A stretch of 64,000 bases of DNA from JAWHQP01 sp032586195 (GTDB lineage: Bacteria > Pseudomonadota > Gammaproteobacteria > Enterobacterales > Pasteurellaceae). Under the pieces are notes generated by a model. That model made no database searches and was not told the origin of the DNA. It saw nothing but the letters and a program-made list of their open reading frames with translations. Below, piece by piece: positions 26,516 to 35,504 of the stretch (positions are counted from its first letter, which is position 1; every line of letters begins with the position of its first letter). The DNA lies in contig JAWHQP010000006.1 of NCBI GenBank assembly GCA_032586195.1, positions 1-64,000 of the forward strand, given 5' to 3'. Position numbers and translations under genes: made by a program.

Positions 26516-27505
26516 TTATTTGAATTGTTTTAAGAAACGTAAGTCATTTTCGAAAAATGCCCGTAAATCCGTGACGTTGTAGCGTAACATGGTTAACCGC
26601 TCAACCCCCATACCGACCGCAAAACCGCTATATTCATTCGGATCAATGCCTACGTTACGCAATACATTCGGGTGAACCATGCCGCAGCCCAACACTTCCA
26701 GCCACTTGCCGTTCTTGCCCATTACATCCACTTCGGCGGAAGGCTCGGTAAACGGGAAATAGGACGGGCGGAAACGCACCTGTAAATCTTCTTCAAAGAA
26801 AGCGCGCAGGAAATCATGCAGTAATCCTTTCAGTTCGGTAAAATTGGCATTTTTATCTACATAGAGCAACTCAATCTGATGAAACATCGGCGAATGGGTT
26901 TGATCATAATCGTTCCGGTACACGCGCCCCGGCACCATAATACGAATAGGCGGCCGTTGTTTTTCCATAGCGCGGATTTGTACACCGGAGGTTTGGGTAC
27001 GCAATAAAATATCAGGGTTAAACCAAAAAGTATCATGATCCGCACGAGCCGGATGGTGTTTAGGAATATTCAATGCATCAAAGTTATAATAATCGCTTTC
27101 GATTTCCGGGCCGCTTTCTACGCTAAAACCCAATTCGGAGAAAAATTTCGTCACCCGTTCAATGGTGATACTTACCGGGTGCAAGCCGCCGTTTTCCACT
27201 TTGCGACCGGGCAAAGTGACATCAATACGTTCTTTTTCCAGCAGAGCGTTCAATGCGGCTTGTTCCAGCTGTTCTTTTTTTTCATTCAATAGATTTAATA
27301 CCGTTTGCTTGGCCTCATTAATTTTTGCGCCTACGGCAGGACGTTCTTCAGCGGCGACATCGCGCAACCCTTGCATTAATTGCGTAAAATGACCTTTTTT
27401 ACCAAAATATTCCACCCGGAATGTTTCTAACGCCTCCAGGCCTTTATCATGCAGCTCTTCCAACGCCGCATGCGCCTGTGCGGTAATTTCTTTTAGGTTT
27501 TGCAT
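26516..27505 (-). CDS. pheS: Phenylalanyl-tRNA synthetase alpha subunit
   Basis: Catalytic subunit that activates phenylalanine. The 329-residue product has an N-terminal coiled coil (1-90), class II motif 2 with RTQTSGVQIRAM and GRVYRND, and motif 3 GMGVERLTMLRY near 310. Length and motifs match E. coli PheS (327). It opens the pheS-pheT-ihfA unit. AGGACAGGT precedes the ATG, and a TATTATAGA-like -10 lies about 50 bases upstream. I see no obvious Phe-rich leader peptide of the pheM type in the 80-base gap. Confidence 0.97.
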   Translation of the reverse strand: MQNLKEITAQAHAALEELHDKGLEALETFRVEYFGKKGHFTQLMQGLRDVAAEERPAVGAKINEAKQTVLNLLNEKKEQLEQAALNALLEKERIDVTLPGRKVENGGLHPVSITIERVTKFFSELGFSVESGPEIESDYYNFDALNIPKHHPARADHDTFWFNPDILLRTQTSGVQIRAMEKQRPPIRIMVPGRVYRNDYDQTHSPMFHQIELLYVDKNANFTELKGLLHDFLRAFFEEDLQVRFRPSYFPFTEPSAEVDVMGKNGKWLEVLGCGMVHPNVLRNVGIDPNEYSGFAVGMGVERLTMLRYNVTDLRAFFENDLRFLKQFK

Positions 27506-27586
27506 ACCTGTCCTCTATCTATTTGTCTTACTTAATGAAAATTCCGTCTATAATAATATTAAGCCGTTAAAAAATCATCTGTTTAT

Positions 27587-28278
27587 TCAGCCAATCGGTA
27601 AAATTCCTGATTTCAACACCGCGCTTTGCTGTCGTTCAATGGCATTTTGTACGTCAAAACTCTGAAAAACGGCACCGCACTTCGGTGGACAGATAATGCT
27701 GAACCTTTCTCCCTGATAGGCAAAGTCTAATCGATAGGCGTGCAAATAGGTGCGATCCGCCTGTTCTGCTTTGCCTCCATAGAGTTCATCACCTAGAATC
27801 GGGCTGCCGAGACTTTTCATCGCCACGCGTACTGATGGGTTTTACCTGTTTGCGGTTTCAGTATAAATAAGCGCAAATCGGATGTGCAGCTCAGTGAAGT
27901 GAAGCGGGTAATGGCAGGTTTTTCTCTGCTCCGGCACAGTTTCCACGCTCCGCGCCGGGCTTTTTGCATATCGCCCACGATTAAACCCTGTTTTTTCTTC
28001 GGTTTATGCGCGGATAAAGCAAGATAGGTTTTCTGCACGGCGTGCCGGGCAAACAAGCCGGAAAGTGTGGTCGCGGCCTGTTCATTTAAGGCAAGGATAA
28101 GCAAACCCGACGTCACCTTATCCAACCGATGCACCAGCCATAGCCGCGGCACATTAAGTTGTCGGGCCAGCATTTGCGTCAACCCTATTTCCGCTCCGTC
28201 TTTGTGCACACTGATACCCGCGGGCTTATCAATAATGATAAAATCCCTGTGCTTGTGTATAATTTCAAAACATTGCAT
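27587..28278 (-). pseudogene. RluA-family pseudouridine synthase broken by one frameshift
   Basis: The N-terminal part (28278 to about 27830) reads FIIIDKPAGISVHKDGAE and WLVHRLDKVTSGLLIL, the RluA-family catalytic motif with Asp in HRLD, then KPQTGKTHQ before running into a stop as YAWR. The missing end continues in another frame as RVAMKSLGSPILGDELYGG to 27587. Homologs read KTHQLRVAMKS, so a single base is missing at about 27826-27830. The whole would be 230 residues, resembling the short Pasteurellaceae/Vibrio RluA-like group. This is either a genuine pseudogene or a sequencing error; the remainder shows no other damage. Confidence 0.85.
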
Positions 28279-28294
28279 AAATTAGAGTTACCTT

Positions 28295-29758
28295 ATGATA
28301 CTGGCTATCGATAAAATTATAGCATACCTTGTACCGTTCTTGATGTGGGCGTTGGTTGTATCCATCACCCTGCGTCAAATAACCAAAAAGCAGTCCGCTG
28401 CCGCCATGGTGTCATGGTTGATGGTGATTTACCTCGTCCCCGTGGTAGGGATTATTGCTTATTTGATCTTCGGCGAAGTGAATCTGGGTAAACGGCGGGC
28501 TGCCGCTTTTGCCCGGATGTATCCCAAATATACCGCCTGGTTCAGTCAGTTAAAGGAAGAGAAATTATTAATTAATCGGAATATTTCACCGTTATCCCGC
28601 CCATTGTTTGATCTCACCAACAACCGTCTGGATATTCCCAGCGTACGCGGCAACGAATTGCATATTCTGGACACACCGGCCGGTATTATGCACAACATTA
28701 TTCGGGACATAAACCGAGCTCAGACCAGTATTAACATGGTGTTTTATATCTGGAATAACGGCGGTTTGGTCGATGAGGTGATGAATGCGCTGCTCAAGGC
28801 GAAAGAACGCGGCGTGAATATTCATATTTTACTGGACTCCGTGGGCAGCCGCAGCTTTCTGAAAAGCGTTCAGTGCCGCAGCATGCGCGCTCATGGAATT
28901 AAAATTGAAGAAGCGCTGCATGTGAACCTATTTCGTGTGTTTCTACGCCGCATCGACCTGCGCCAGCACCGTAAAATTATTGTGATCGATAATAATATTA
29001 GCTATACGGGCAGTATGAATATGGTGGATCCGAAATTCTTCAAAACCACCAGTGACGGCGGTGAATGGATCGATATCATGGTACGCATTGACGGGCCGGT
29101 ATCCGCCGTACTGAACGGTGTACACGCATGGGACTGGGAAGTGGAAACCCGCCAGCAAATACCGCCTATTCCACTGCCGACCTTACCGGTACTACCCTCT
29201 CGGCATAACAGTCATTCAGTACAAATTCTGCCTACGGGGCCGGGATTTCCGGACGATTTAATGGAACAGGCGGTGGAAACGGCTATTTTTTCCGCCCGGC
29301 AAAGCATTTCCATCACTTCGCCTTATTTCGTGCCGACGGAAAACATCGCCGCCGCTTTGCGGACGGCCGCATTACGCGGGGTTGATGTCACCCTGATTAT
29401 TCCGCTGAACAACGATTCCCTGATGGTGCGTTGGGCAAGCCGTACTTTCTTTGATGATTTGCTGGCGGCCGGAGTAAAAATCTGCGACTTTCAACAGGGA
29501 TTGCTGCATACCAAAAGTATTCTGATTGATAATAAACTCGCTTTAGTCGGCACGGTGAATATGGACGTGCGGAGCTTCTCGCTTAATTTTGAAGTGACCA
29601 TGATTGTGGAAGACGATGCATTTGCGGATGAAATCAATCTGTTGCATGAAAACTATCTGCAAGGCGCCAAACCGCTGCAATATGAGCAATGGATACAACG
29701 GCCGATGTACAAGCGCATCATTGAAAAACTCTTTTTCTTATTTAGTCCGCTATTATAA
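28295..29758 (+). CDS. cls: Cardiolipin synthase
   Basis: Makes cardiolipin from two phosphatidylglycerol molecules at the inner membrane. The 487-residue product has two N-terminal membrane helices (about 8-30 and 38-60) and two phospholipase-D HKD motifs, HRKIIVIDN near 226 and HTKSILIDN near 405, each followed by the conserved Gly-Ser/Thr and Asn. Length and order match the ClsA type (E. coli 486). The ATG lies only 16 bases from the divergent RluA-family start, so its promoter must overlap that gene's coding region. The RBS is weak (TAGAG). Confidence 0.95.
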   Translation: MILAIDKIIAYLVPFLMWALVVSITLRQITKKQSAAAMVSWLMVIYLVPVVGIIAYLIFGEVNLGKRRAAAFARMYPKYTAWFSQLKEEKLLINRNISPLSRPLFDLTNNRLDIPSVRGNELHILDTPAGIMHNIIRDINRAQTSINMVFYIWNNGGLVDEVMNALLKAKERGVNIHILLDSVGSRSFLKSVQCRSMRAHGIKIEEALHVNLFRVFLRRIDLRQHRKIIVIDNNISYTGSMNMVDPKFFKTTSDGGEWIDIMVRIDGPVSAVLNGVHAWDWEVETRQQIPPIPLPTLPVLPSRHNSHSVQILPTGPGFPDDLMEQAVETAIFSARQSISITSPYFVPTENIAAALRTAALRGVDVTLIIPLNNDSLMVRWASRTFFDDLLAAGVKICDFQQGLLHTKSILIDNKLALVGTVNMDVRSFSLNFEVTMIVEDDAFADEINLLHENYLQGAKPLQYEQWIQRPMYKRIIEKLFFLFSPLL

Positions 29759-29837
29759 AATAGTCGCCAATATCGAACGTCCGCCAAAGTGCGGTGTTCA
29801 AATTTCGAGTTTTTACTGTTTTTACCATGAGATAACC

Positions 29838-30491
29838 ATGACACAAAATCTAACTAAAGACCTCAAGCTCTATCTTATCCGCCACGGCAGAACCCAATGG
29901 AACGACCAAGGCCTGATGCAGGGTTGGGGTAATTCGGATTTAACTGAAGACGGCGTAAAAGGAGCCCGGCTTACCGGCGATGCACTGGCGAATATACCGT
30001 TTCAGGCCGCCTATTCCAGCTGCCTGCAACGCACCATTGATACGGCACAGTATATTTTAGGCAACCGTGACGTGCCTTTATTTCAGCACATCGGCCTGAA
30101 CGAACAGTTTTTCGGCAGCTGGGAAGGCGTTCACATTGATACGATTCGTCACACCGCGGAATTCAAGCAGATGATTAATGAACCCGCACGCTATCAGGCG
30201 CTCACCAATGGCGGTGAAACCTGGCGGCAACTGACGGAACGCGCGATGAAAGCCATTGAGGATATTATCCGCGTTCATGATGAAGGCAATCTGCTGCTTG
30301 TTTCCCACGGACACACCGTTCGTTTACTGATGGCACTGTTTGGCGGTGCCACTTGGCAGAATCACCGCGAGGAAGGCAAAAGCGTTTCGATGTCCAATAC
30401 TTCGATTAATATCGTACGCTACCGTCAACAGGGCGAAAATAAAGGTGTCTTTACGGTGGAACGGTTAAATGACGTTCGTCATTTAGGTTAG
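29838..30491 (+). CDS. Histidine phosphatase (GpmB/phosphoglycerate-mutase-like)
   Basis: A 217-residue histidine-phosphatase-superfamily protein: catalytic His16 in LIRHGRTQW, a second His in LLVSHGHTVRLL near 156, and Glu in the NEQFFGSWEG loop near 87. Family members act on phosphorylated sugars or other small phosphoesters. True cofactor-dependent mutase activity is doubtful for GpmB-like proteins. The start is placed at 29838, where the protein begins MTQNLTKDLKLYLIRHG; a longer frame back to 29604 overlaps cls and is spurious. An uptake signal lies in the leader (29786-29795). A terminator follows 12 bases after the stop. Confidence 0.85.
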   Translation: MTQNLTKDLKLYLIRHGRTQWNDQGLMQGWGNSDLTEDGVKGARLTGDALANIPFQAAYSSCLQRTIDTAQYILGNRDVPLFQHIGLNEQFFGSWEGVHIDTIRHTAEFKQMINEPARYQALTNGGETWRQLTERAMKAIEDIIRVHDEGNLLLVSHGHTVRLLMALFGGATWQNHREEGKSVSMSNTSINIVRYRQQGENKGVFTVERLNDVRHLG

Positions 30492-30503
30492 TTAATTTTA
30501 TTG

Positions 30504-30525
30504 AGGCGGTTTAATCCGCCTTTTT
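30504..30525 (+). terminator. Terminator after the histidine phosphatase gene
   Basis: AGGCGG (30504-30509) pairs with CCGCCT (30516-30521) and is followed by TTTTTAT. It sits between two convergent genes and overlaps the folC stop. Confidence 0.8.
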
Positions 30526-31843
30526 ATAGCATCTGCAAAAATTCCGCCACGGTATGAAATGAGCCGAATATCAGCACAAGATCATTTTCTGCCGATTTCA
30601 GCACCGCACTTTTCACCCCTTCGGCAACGGAATTATGACTCTGTCCCTGTATGCCGACCTGTTTAGCTTGCGCGATTTGTTGCAACGTCACAAATAAATG
30701 CTCGCCGCTTTGTCCGCGCGGGCCGGTTAAGGTGACGCAATGCCATTCGTCAATTAGCGGCAATAACGGTGTCAATACGCCTTCTGCGTCTTTATCCTGC
30801 AAAATGCCGCATACCGCAATCATTTTTCCGGTTAAGGTTGATTTTAACGCGGTTAACTTTTCCGCCAGATAGCGGGCGGCATGCGGATTATGCCCGACAT
30901 CAATGATTACTTGCGGCAGCTTTTCCGTCGCTCGATTTAAAGACTGTGCCAGTACCTTTAACCGAGTGGGTTTTAAAGTTTGAAAACGTCCGGTCAGTTC
31001 TACCTGACGCAGGGAATCCCGAATCACCTGTTCCGAAATATCAAAGGGTAACTGCCGAATCGCAGCAAGGGCGGTAGTGGCATTTTGCAACGGGATCTGA
31101 CAAAACGGCAGATTTTCGTACCGCACTTTGCCATCCGTCCAGCTCCAACCCTGAGTATTTTGCCGGTAATGCCATTGCTGATCACGGCAGGACAACGAAC
31201 AATGCAAGGCTTCGGCATGCGCAAGCATGGTATGCGGAATATTGGGTTCACCAATCACTACAGGCTTATCTGGCCGGAAAATACCGGCTTTTTCAAAGGC
31301 GATTTGTTCGCGTGTCGAACCGAGAAAATCCACATGATCAATATCAATACTGGTGATCACCGCCAGATCTGCGTCCACAATATTAGTAGCGTCCAGGCGG
31401 CCACCCAGCCCCACTTCGAGAATGACCACATCCAGATTCGCTTGTTTAAACAGATCTAAGGCGGATAAGGTGCTGAATTCAAAATAGGTCAGCGATTGGG
31501 TTTTATGCCGTTCAATAAAGGCAAAAGAGGCGGTGTGCAGCTTATCCGGCAGTTCTTGGTTCTGAATTCGTACACGTTCGTTATAACGTAACAAATGGGG
31601 CGAAGAATATACCCCGACTCGTAGCCCCGCATTTAATAAAACCGTCTCCAGCAAACGGCAAGTTGTGCCTTTGCCGTTCGTGCCCCCAACGGTAATCACA
31701 TAAGGAGCGGGATTCAGTAAATCTAACTCTCTAGCAACCGTTTTAACCCGTTCTAAGCCTAAATCTATCGTTTTGAAATGATTATGTTCTAAATAAGAAA
31801 GCCACTCATCGAGTGATGAAGTGGCTTGTAAATTATGTGACAT
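30524..31843 (-). CDS. folC: Bifunctional dihydrofolate synthase / folylpolyglutamate synthase
   Basis: Adds glutamate to dihydropteroate and extends folate polyglutamates, using ATP. The 439-residue product has the P-loop TVGGTNGKGTTCRLLE near 51-66, the Mur-ligase-like motif SIDIDHVDFLG near 165 and a C-terminal domain with VIDVGHNPHAARYL. Length fits FolC (about 420-440). It follows accD by 23 bases in the same direction, giving the enteric-like order truA-accD-folC, which links tRNA modification, fatty-acid and folate synthesis genes. Confidence 0.95.
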   Translation of the reverse strand: MSHNLQATSSLDEWLSYLEHNHFKTIDLGLERVKTVARELDLLNPAPYVITVGGTNGKGTTCRLLETVLLNAGLRVGVYSSPHLLRYNERVRIQNQELPDKLHTASFAFIERHKTQSLTYFEFSTLSALDLFKQANLDVVILEVGLGGRLDATNIVDADLAVITSIDIDHVDFLGSTREQIAFEKAGIFRPDKPVVIGEPNIPHTMLAHAEALHCSLSCRDQQWHYRQNTQGWSWTDGKVRYENLPFCQIPLQNATTALAAIRQLPFDISEQVIRDSLRQVELTGRFQTLKPTRLKVLAQSLNRATEKLPQVIIDVGHNPHAARYLAEKLTALKSTLTGKMIAVCGILQDKDAEGVLTPLLPLIDEWHCVTLTGPRGQSGEHLFVTLQQIAQAKQVGIQGQSHNSVAEGVKSAVLKSAENDLVLIFGSFHTVAEFLQML

Positions 31844-31866
31844 CTATATACTGCCCTGTTTAATTG

Positions 31867-32751
31867 TTACTCTTCGACTAATTCGCCTTCGCGGAACGGT
31901 GACGGTTGGTTCATTAACTTGCATAGCAGGCTGGCAAGCGTGTCGCGCATTTCCGAACGTTTAACGATCATGTCGATAGCCCCATGTTTCAATAAAAATT
32001 CCGAACGTTGGAAACCTTCCGGCAATTTTTCACGCACGGTTTGTTCAATCACACGCGGACCGGCAAAACCGATTAACGCTTTAGGTTCGGCAATATTTAA
32101 ATCGCCTAACATGGCGAAACTGGCCGAAACACCGCCGAGAGTCGGGTCGGTTAACACAGAGATAAACGGCACGCCTTTTTCACGCATTTTTGCCAATACG
32201 GCACTGGTTTTTGCCATTTGCATTAAAGAAAGTAGCGCTTCCTGCATACGGGCGCCGCCACTGGCGGAAAAACAGATAAACGGACAATGTTTTTCAAGGG
32301 CCTCTTCCGCCGCTTTGACAAATTTTGCCCCGACCACAGACCCCATGGAACCGCCCATAAAGCTGAAATTGGACGCCGCCGCGACCACGGGTAAACCGTG
32401 TAATGTGCCGGACAACACAACCAGCGCATCTTTTTCGCCTGTTTCTTTTTGCGCCGCCGTTAAGCGATCTTTATATTTTTTCAAGTCTTTGAATTTTAAA
32501 ACATCTTTTGGTTCCAAATCGGCTGCGATTTCCTGCGTACTGTCTTTATCCAATAACGCCAATAAGCGTTCACGAGCATCAATCCGCATATGATGTCCGC
32601 ATTTCGGACAAACTTCCAAGTGACGTTTCAGCTCATCGCGATATAACACCTGTCCGCAGGAAGTACATTTTGTCCAAACGCCTTCGGGCACATTGGCTTT
32701 GCGTGAACTTGAAATGGGGGTTTTACTAAAAATTCTATCAATCCAGCTCAT
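31867..32751 (-). CDS. accD: Acetyl-CoA carboxylase carboxyltransferase beta subunit
   Basis: With AccA it transfers carboxyl from biotin carrier protein to acetyl-CoA, the first step of fatty-acid synthesis. The 294-residue product has the N-terminal zinc ribbon CxxC-x15-CxxC at about residues 28-50 (CTSCGQ, CPKCGHH) and the crotonase-type core with SGGARMQEALLSLMQMAK and oxyanion glycine pairs. The length is near E. coli AccD (304). The start has AGGTAAAA-like purines upstream. It is followed closely by folC. Confidence 0.97.
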   Translation of the reverse strand: MSWIDRIFSKTPISSSRKANVPEGVWTKCTSCGQVLYRDELKRHLEVCPKCGHHMRIDARERLLALLDKDSTQEIAADLEPKDVLKFKDLKKYKDRLTAAQKETGEKDALVVLSGTLHGLPVVAAASNFSFMGGSMGSVVGAKFVKAAEEALEKHCPFICFSASGGARMQEALLSLMQMAKTSAVLAKMREKGVPFISVLTDPTLGGVSASFAMLGDLNIAEPKALIGFAGPRVIEQTVREKLPEGFQRSEFLLKHGAIDMIVKRSEMRDTLASLLCKLMNQPSPFREGELVEE

Positions 32752-32848
32752 TTTTTACCTTTAAATTCCGTAGATCAAAAATTCTGCTTATTTAACCATA
32801 AATCAAACTATTTTTACACTGCTTTATACGGTTCGTCATTAATAATTA

Positions 32849-33640
32849 TTACAAATTATTTTCCAGAAACAACGGCCCCAACGGGCTTCGTGGCAAATTA
32901 AATTGCTCAGGGTAAATCACATTCACTAAATACAACCCTTCTGCCTTTGCTGTGGGAGCGGCGAGCGAACGGTTTTTTTGTGCCAATAACCATTCAATCC
33001 ATTCTACTGGCCGATTGCCGCAACCTACTTCCATTAAACTGCCTACGATATTACGTACCATATGATGCACAAAAGCATTAGCCTGAATATCCACGACAAC
33101 GTACTCGCCGCGCCGAATCACCCGCAAGTGGTGTACATTGCGCCACGGCGTGTTTGACTGGCATTGTGCCGCCCGAAAAGAGGAAAAATCATGTTCGCCG
33201 AGCAGACACTGCCCCGCCCGCTGCATTAATTCATGATCCAACGCGGCATGATAATGCGTCACGCCGTAAGGCAGGATGGCTGAACGTAAACGGTGATTAT
33301 AAATGACGTAACGGTAACGGCGGGCTCTAGCGCTAAAACGGGCGTGAAATTCCTCCGGCACCTGTTTTGCCCATTTCACCGCAATATCATCGGGCAAATT
33401 GGCATTAGTACCGAATGCCCATGCTTTTTCAGGCCGGTTGGCAGCGGTTTCAAAATGCACCACCTGTCCCGTGCCGTGTACGCCGGAATCCGTACGCCCC
33501 GCGCAGAACACTTCAATTTTTTCATTCGCCACAAATGACAGAGCATGTTCCAAGGCTTCCTGCACACTCGCCGCCTTTTCCTGCCGCTGCCAGCCGCAAT
33601 AATTTTTGCCGTTATACTCGATGCCTAATGCAATTTTCAT
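32849..33640 (-). CDS. truA: tRNA pseudouridine(38-40) synthase
   Basis: Isomerises uridines 38, 39 and 40 in tRNA anticodon arms. The 263-residue product starts MKIALGIEYNGKNYCGWQRQ and has catalytic Asp51 in AGRTDSGVHG, then AFVHHMVRNIVGSLMEVG near 200-217, both diagnostic. ATG at 33640 is preferred over an upstream ATG at 33673 because the family begins here and GAGATAG lies before it. The longer frame also runs toward an uptake signal at 33672-33681. It precedes accD, with a 97-base gap. Confidence 0.95.
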   Translation of the reverse strand: MKIALGIEYNGKNYCGWQRQEKAASVQEALEHALSFVANEKIEVFCAGRTDSGVHGTGQVVHFETAANRPEKAWAFGTNANLPDDIAVKWAKQVPEEFHARFSARARRYRYVIYNHRLRSAILPYGVTHYHAALDHELMQRAGQCLLGEHDFSSFRAAQCQSNTPWRNVHHLRVIRRGEYVVVDIQANAFVHHMVRNIVGSLMEVGCGNRPVEWIEWLLAQKNRSLAAPTAKAEGLYLVNVIYPEQFNLPRSPLGPLFLENNL

Positions 33641-33718
33641 GATTTCTATCTCAAAAAGTCGAAAAAACAACACCGCACTTTGCCTTGCTTTTTCGTATTC
33701 GTTTGTACCCCGTAATTA

Positions 33719-33753
33719 TAAAAAAACACCAATAATCCCGGATTATTGGTGTT
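33719..33753 (-). terminator. Terminator after rplY
   Basis: AACACCAATAAT (33725-33736) pairs with ATTATTGGTGTT (33742-33753), followed leftward by a run of T. It lies 20 bases past the rplY stop. Confidence 0.88.
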
Positions 33754-33773
33754 CCTGTTAAACAAACTTGAAA

Positions 33774-34061
33774 TTAAGCGCGTTTGAAGTCAATGTGAAC
33801 CAATTTCGGTTTGAACGGATGACGTTGCATTGCCTGTACTTTAACCGCCACTTCTTTACCGTCGATCACCAAAGTAATAACGTCAGAATAGAAAGAATCA
33901 TGTACTTGCGCGTTATTCAATTCATCGTGATTTAATACGATTGAAACCGGTGCTTCGTTACCACCGTAAACGATAGCGGGGATTTGACCGTTATGACGCA
34001 GGCGGCGGCTCGCACCCTTACCTTGCGTTGCACGAACTTCAGCGTTAAATTTAAATGCCAT
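33774..34061 (-). CDS. rplY: 50S ribosomal protein L25
   Basis: Binds 5S rRNA in the large ribosomal subunit. The 95-residue product has the short enteric L25 form (no CTC-type C-terminal extension): GKGASRRLRHNGQIPAIVYGG near 14-34 and VKVQAMQRHPFKPKLVHIDF near 73-92. AAGAGAAC precedes the ATG. It is a single-gene unit ended by a strong hairpin. The 247-base gap to dedA contains its promoter and is AT-rich, with nothing else recognisable. Confidence 0.96.
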   Translation of the reverse strand: MAFKFNAEVRATQGKGASRRLRHNGQIPAIVYGGNEAPVSIVLNHDELNNAQVHDSFYSDVITLVIDGKEVAVKVQAMQRHPFKPKLVHIDFKRA

Positions 34062-34308
34062 TTTTTTGTTCTCTTAAAATAATAAATAAGTGGATAAAAA
34101 CCGCAGGCGACCCAGCGATTTTCCTGATTTTGCCCAATGTCAAAACATTGAGACCGTGGATTATAATGAGACTGCACGGATAAATCAAATAAAATCACGA
34201 TTTTAATTATCGTTAATCCGTGAATTTTACTAGAAATTTGCGCTTAAAAAGGGCAAAATACGGGCTCAATATCGCCGGTGTATAACAGGAATTAGAGATT
34301 AAATTTTA

Positions 34309-34920
34309 ATGGATATTTTAATTAACTTTTTTATTAATTACGGTTATTTAGCCGTTTTACTGGTTTTGATTATCTGTGGTTTCGGTGTGCCTATCCCAGA
34401 AGATATTACTTTGGTATCAGGCGGCATTATCGCCGGTTTAGGTTATGCCGATCCGCATATTATGGTGGTGGTCAGTATGCTCGGGGTTTTGCTGGGCGAT
34501 AGCGTGATGTATTGGCTGGGGCGCGTTTACGGTATAAAAATATTGCGCTTCCGCCCTATCCGCAAAGTATTGACTTTACAACGATTACGTATGGTACGGG
34601 ATAAATTTGATCGCTACGGCAGCCGCGTGCTGTTTGTCGCCCGCTTTTTACCGGGATTACGGGCTCCTATCTATACGGTGGCCGGTATTACCCGTCGTGT
34701 CAGTTATCCCCGCTTTGTACTGTTAGATTTCTCTGCCGCCATTATTTCCGTACCCGTCTGGGTTTATTTAGGCTATCACGGCGCTTATAACCGCGAATGG
34801 TTGACGCAACAGATTAAACACGGCCAGACCGGTATTTATATTTTCCTCGGGCTGTTAGTTGTATTTCTCGGCTGGAAAATTTATAAAGCGAAAAAAAATA
34901 AGCGGACTGAAATTAACTAA
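34309..34920 (+). CDS. DedA-family membrane protein
   Basis: A 203-residue inner-membrane protein of the DedA/VTT family, whose members flip or transport lipids such as undecaprenyl phosphate and affect membrane potential. The family signature is clear: GFGVPIPEDITLVSGG near 24-39 (re-entrant loop with Glu and Asp) and VLFVARFLPGLRAPIYTVAG near 104-123 with the two conserved Arg. Four to five hydrophobic segments follow the usual pattern. It is monocistronic, ended by a 19-bp-stem hairpin shared with convergent ycgN. The exact subfamily (YohD, YqjA and so on) is not assigned. Confidence 0.9.
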   Translation: MDILINFFINYGYLAVLLVLIICGFGVPIPEDITLVSGGIIAGLGYADPHIMVVVSMLGVLLGDSVMYWLGRVYGIKILRFRPIRKVLTLQRLRMVRDKFDRYGSRVLFVARFLPGLRAPIYTVAGITRRVSYPRFVLLDFSAAIISVPVWVYLGYHGAYNREWLTQQIKHGQTGIYIFLGLLVVFLGWKIYKAKKNKRTEIN

Positions 34921-34931
34921 ACCCTGTCTTG

Positions 34932-34975
34932 AAAAGCGCGGTGCTGAAAACTCGAATTTTCAGCACCGCGCTTTT
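34932..34975. terminator. Bidirectional terminator derived from an uptake-signal pair
   Basis: The 19-base arms 34932-34950 and 34957-34975 are perfectly complementary around a 6-base loop (AAAAGCGCGGTGCTGAAAA in the left arm). Both arms carry C where the uptake core has T (AAAGCGCGGT instead of AAAGTGCGGT), so pairing is kept although the uptake core is lost. It ends dedA and convergent ycgN. Confidence 0.85.
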
Positions 34976-34986
34976 ACTGCAAGCCG

Positions 34987-35427
34987 TTACAGTTCGTCAA
35001 TTACAAATTCAAACCAATCGATCACGTCTTTCTCATGGATACCGTGTTCAATCATTATCCCCGCCCGCCGCACACTGGCGGAATCGCCCGAGATCAACGG
35101 ATGCCAATCAAACAGCGGTTTATTTTCATAAAGCAGCCGATAAGCACAGGTCTGCGGCAACCAGCCGAAATCGGGTAAATTCTTCTTGGTGAGTTTGGTA
35201 CAGTCGGATTCGATTTTAAAGCGATTGTTATAATCGCGGCACTTGCCTGTCTGCGTATCCAATAGATTGCAGGCAATGCGGGTGAAATAAAGTTTTTGCC
35301 GTTTTCCTCTCCCCTCGATAAACTTGCGGTAACAACATTTGCCGCAGCCGTCACAGAGCGCTTCCCACTCGGCTTCGTTCATTTCCCGCAGGGATTTATG
35401 TTTCCAGAATTCAGCTTCCAACCGCAT
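34987..35427 (-). CDS. ycgN: YcgN-family cysteine-cluster protein (UPF0260)
   Basis: A 146-residue cytoplasmic protein of the YkgJ-type CxxCxxCC family: CDGCGKCCYRKF near 25-36, then a later Cys in IACNL, GKCRDYNNR and DCTKL, and the motif WLPQTCAYRLL. These cysteines probably bind Zn or an Fe-S cluster. The function is not known. The length is near E. coli YcgN (153). It follows glnS, whose hairpin (35449-35473) separates the two. Confidence 0.88.
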   Translation of the reverse strand: MRLEAEFWKHKSLREMNEAEWEALCDGCGKCCYRKFIEGRGKRQKLYFTRIACNLLDTQTGKCRDYNNRFKIESDCTKLTKKNLPDFGWLPQTCAYRLLYENKPLFDWHPLISGDSASVRRAGIMIEHGIHEKDVIDWFEFVIDEL

Positions 35428-35448
35428 TTAACACCTTATGTAGTCAAT

Positions 35449-35473
35449 AAAAATGGACGCCAATCCGGCGTCC
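35449..35473 (-). terminator. Terminator after glnS
   Basis: GGACGCC (35455-35461) pairs with GGCGTCC (35467-35473), followed leftward by ATTTTTATTG. It lies about 30 bases past the glnS stop. Confidence 0.8.
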
Positions 35474-35504
35474 GTTCATCATAAACCAGAAAAGAAAGCT
35501 TTTA

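Noticed and set aside
29604..29837. Upstream extension of the histidine phosphatase frame
   Set aside because: It overlaps the end of cls; the family N-terminus and position of the uptake signal place the start at 29838.
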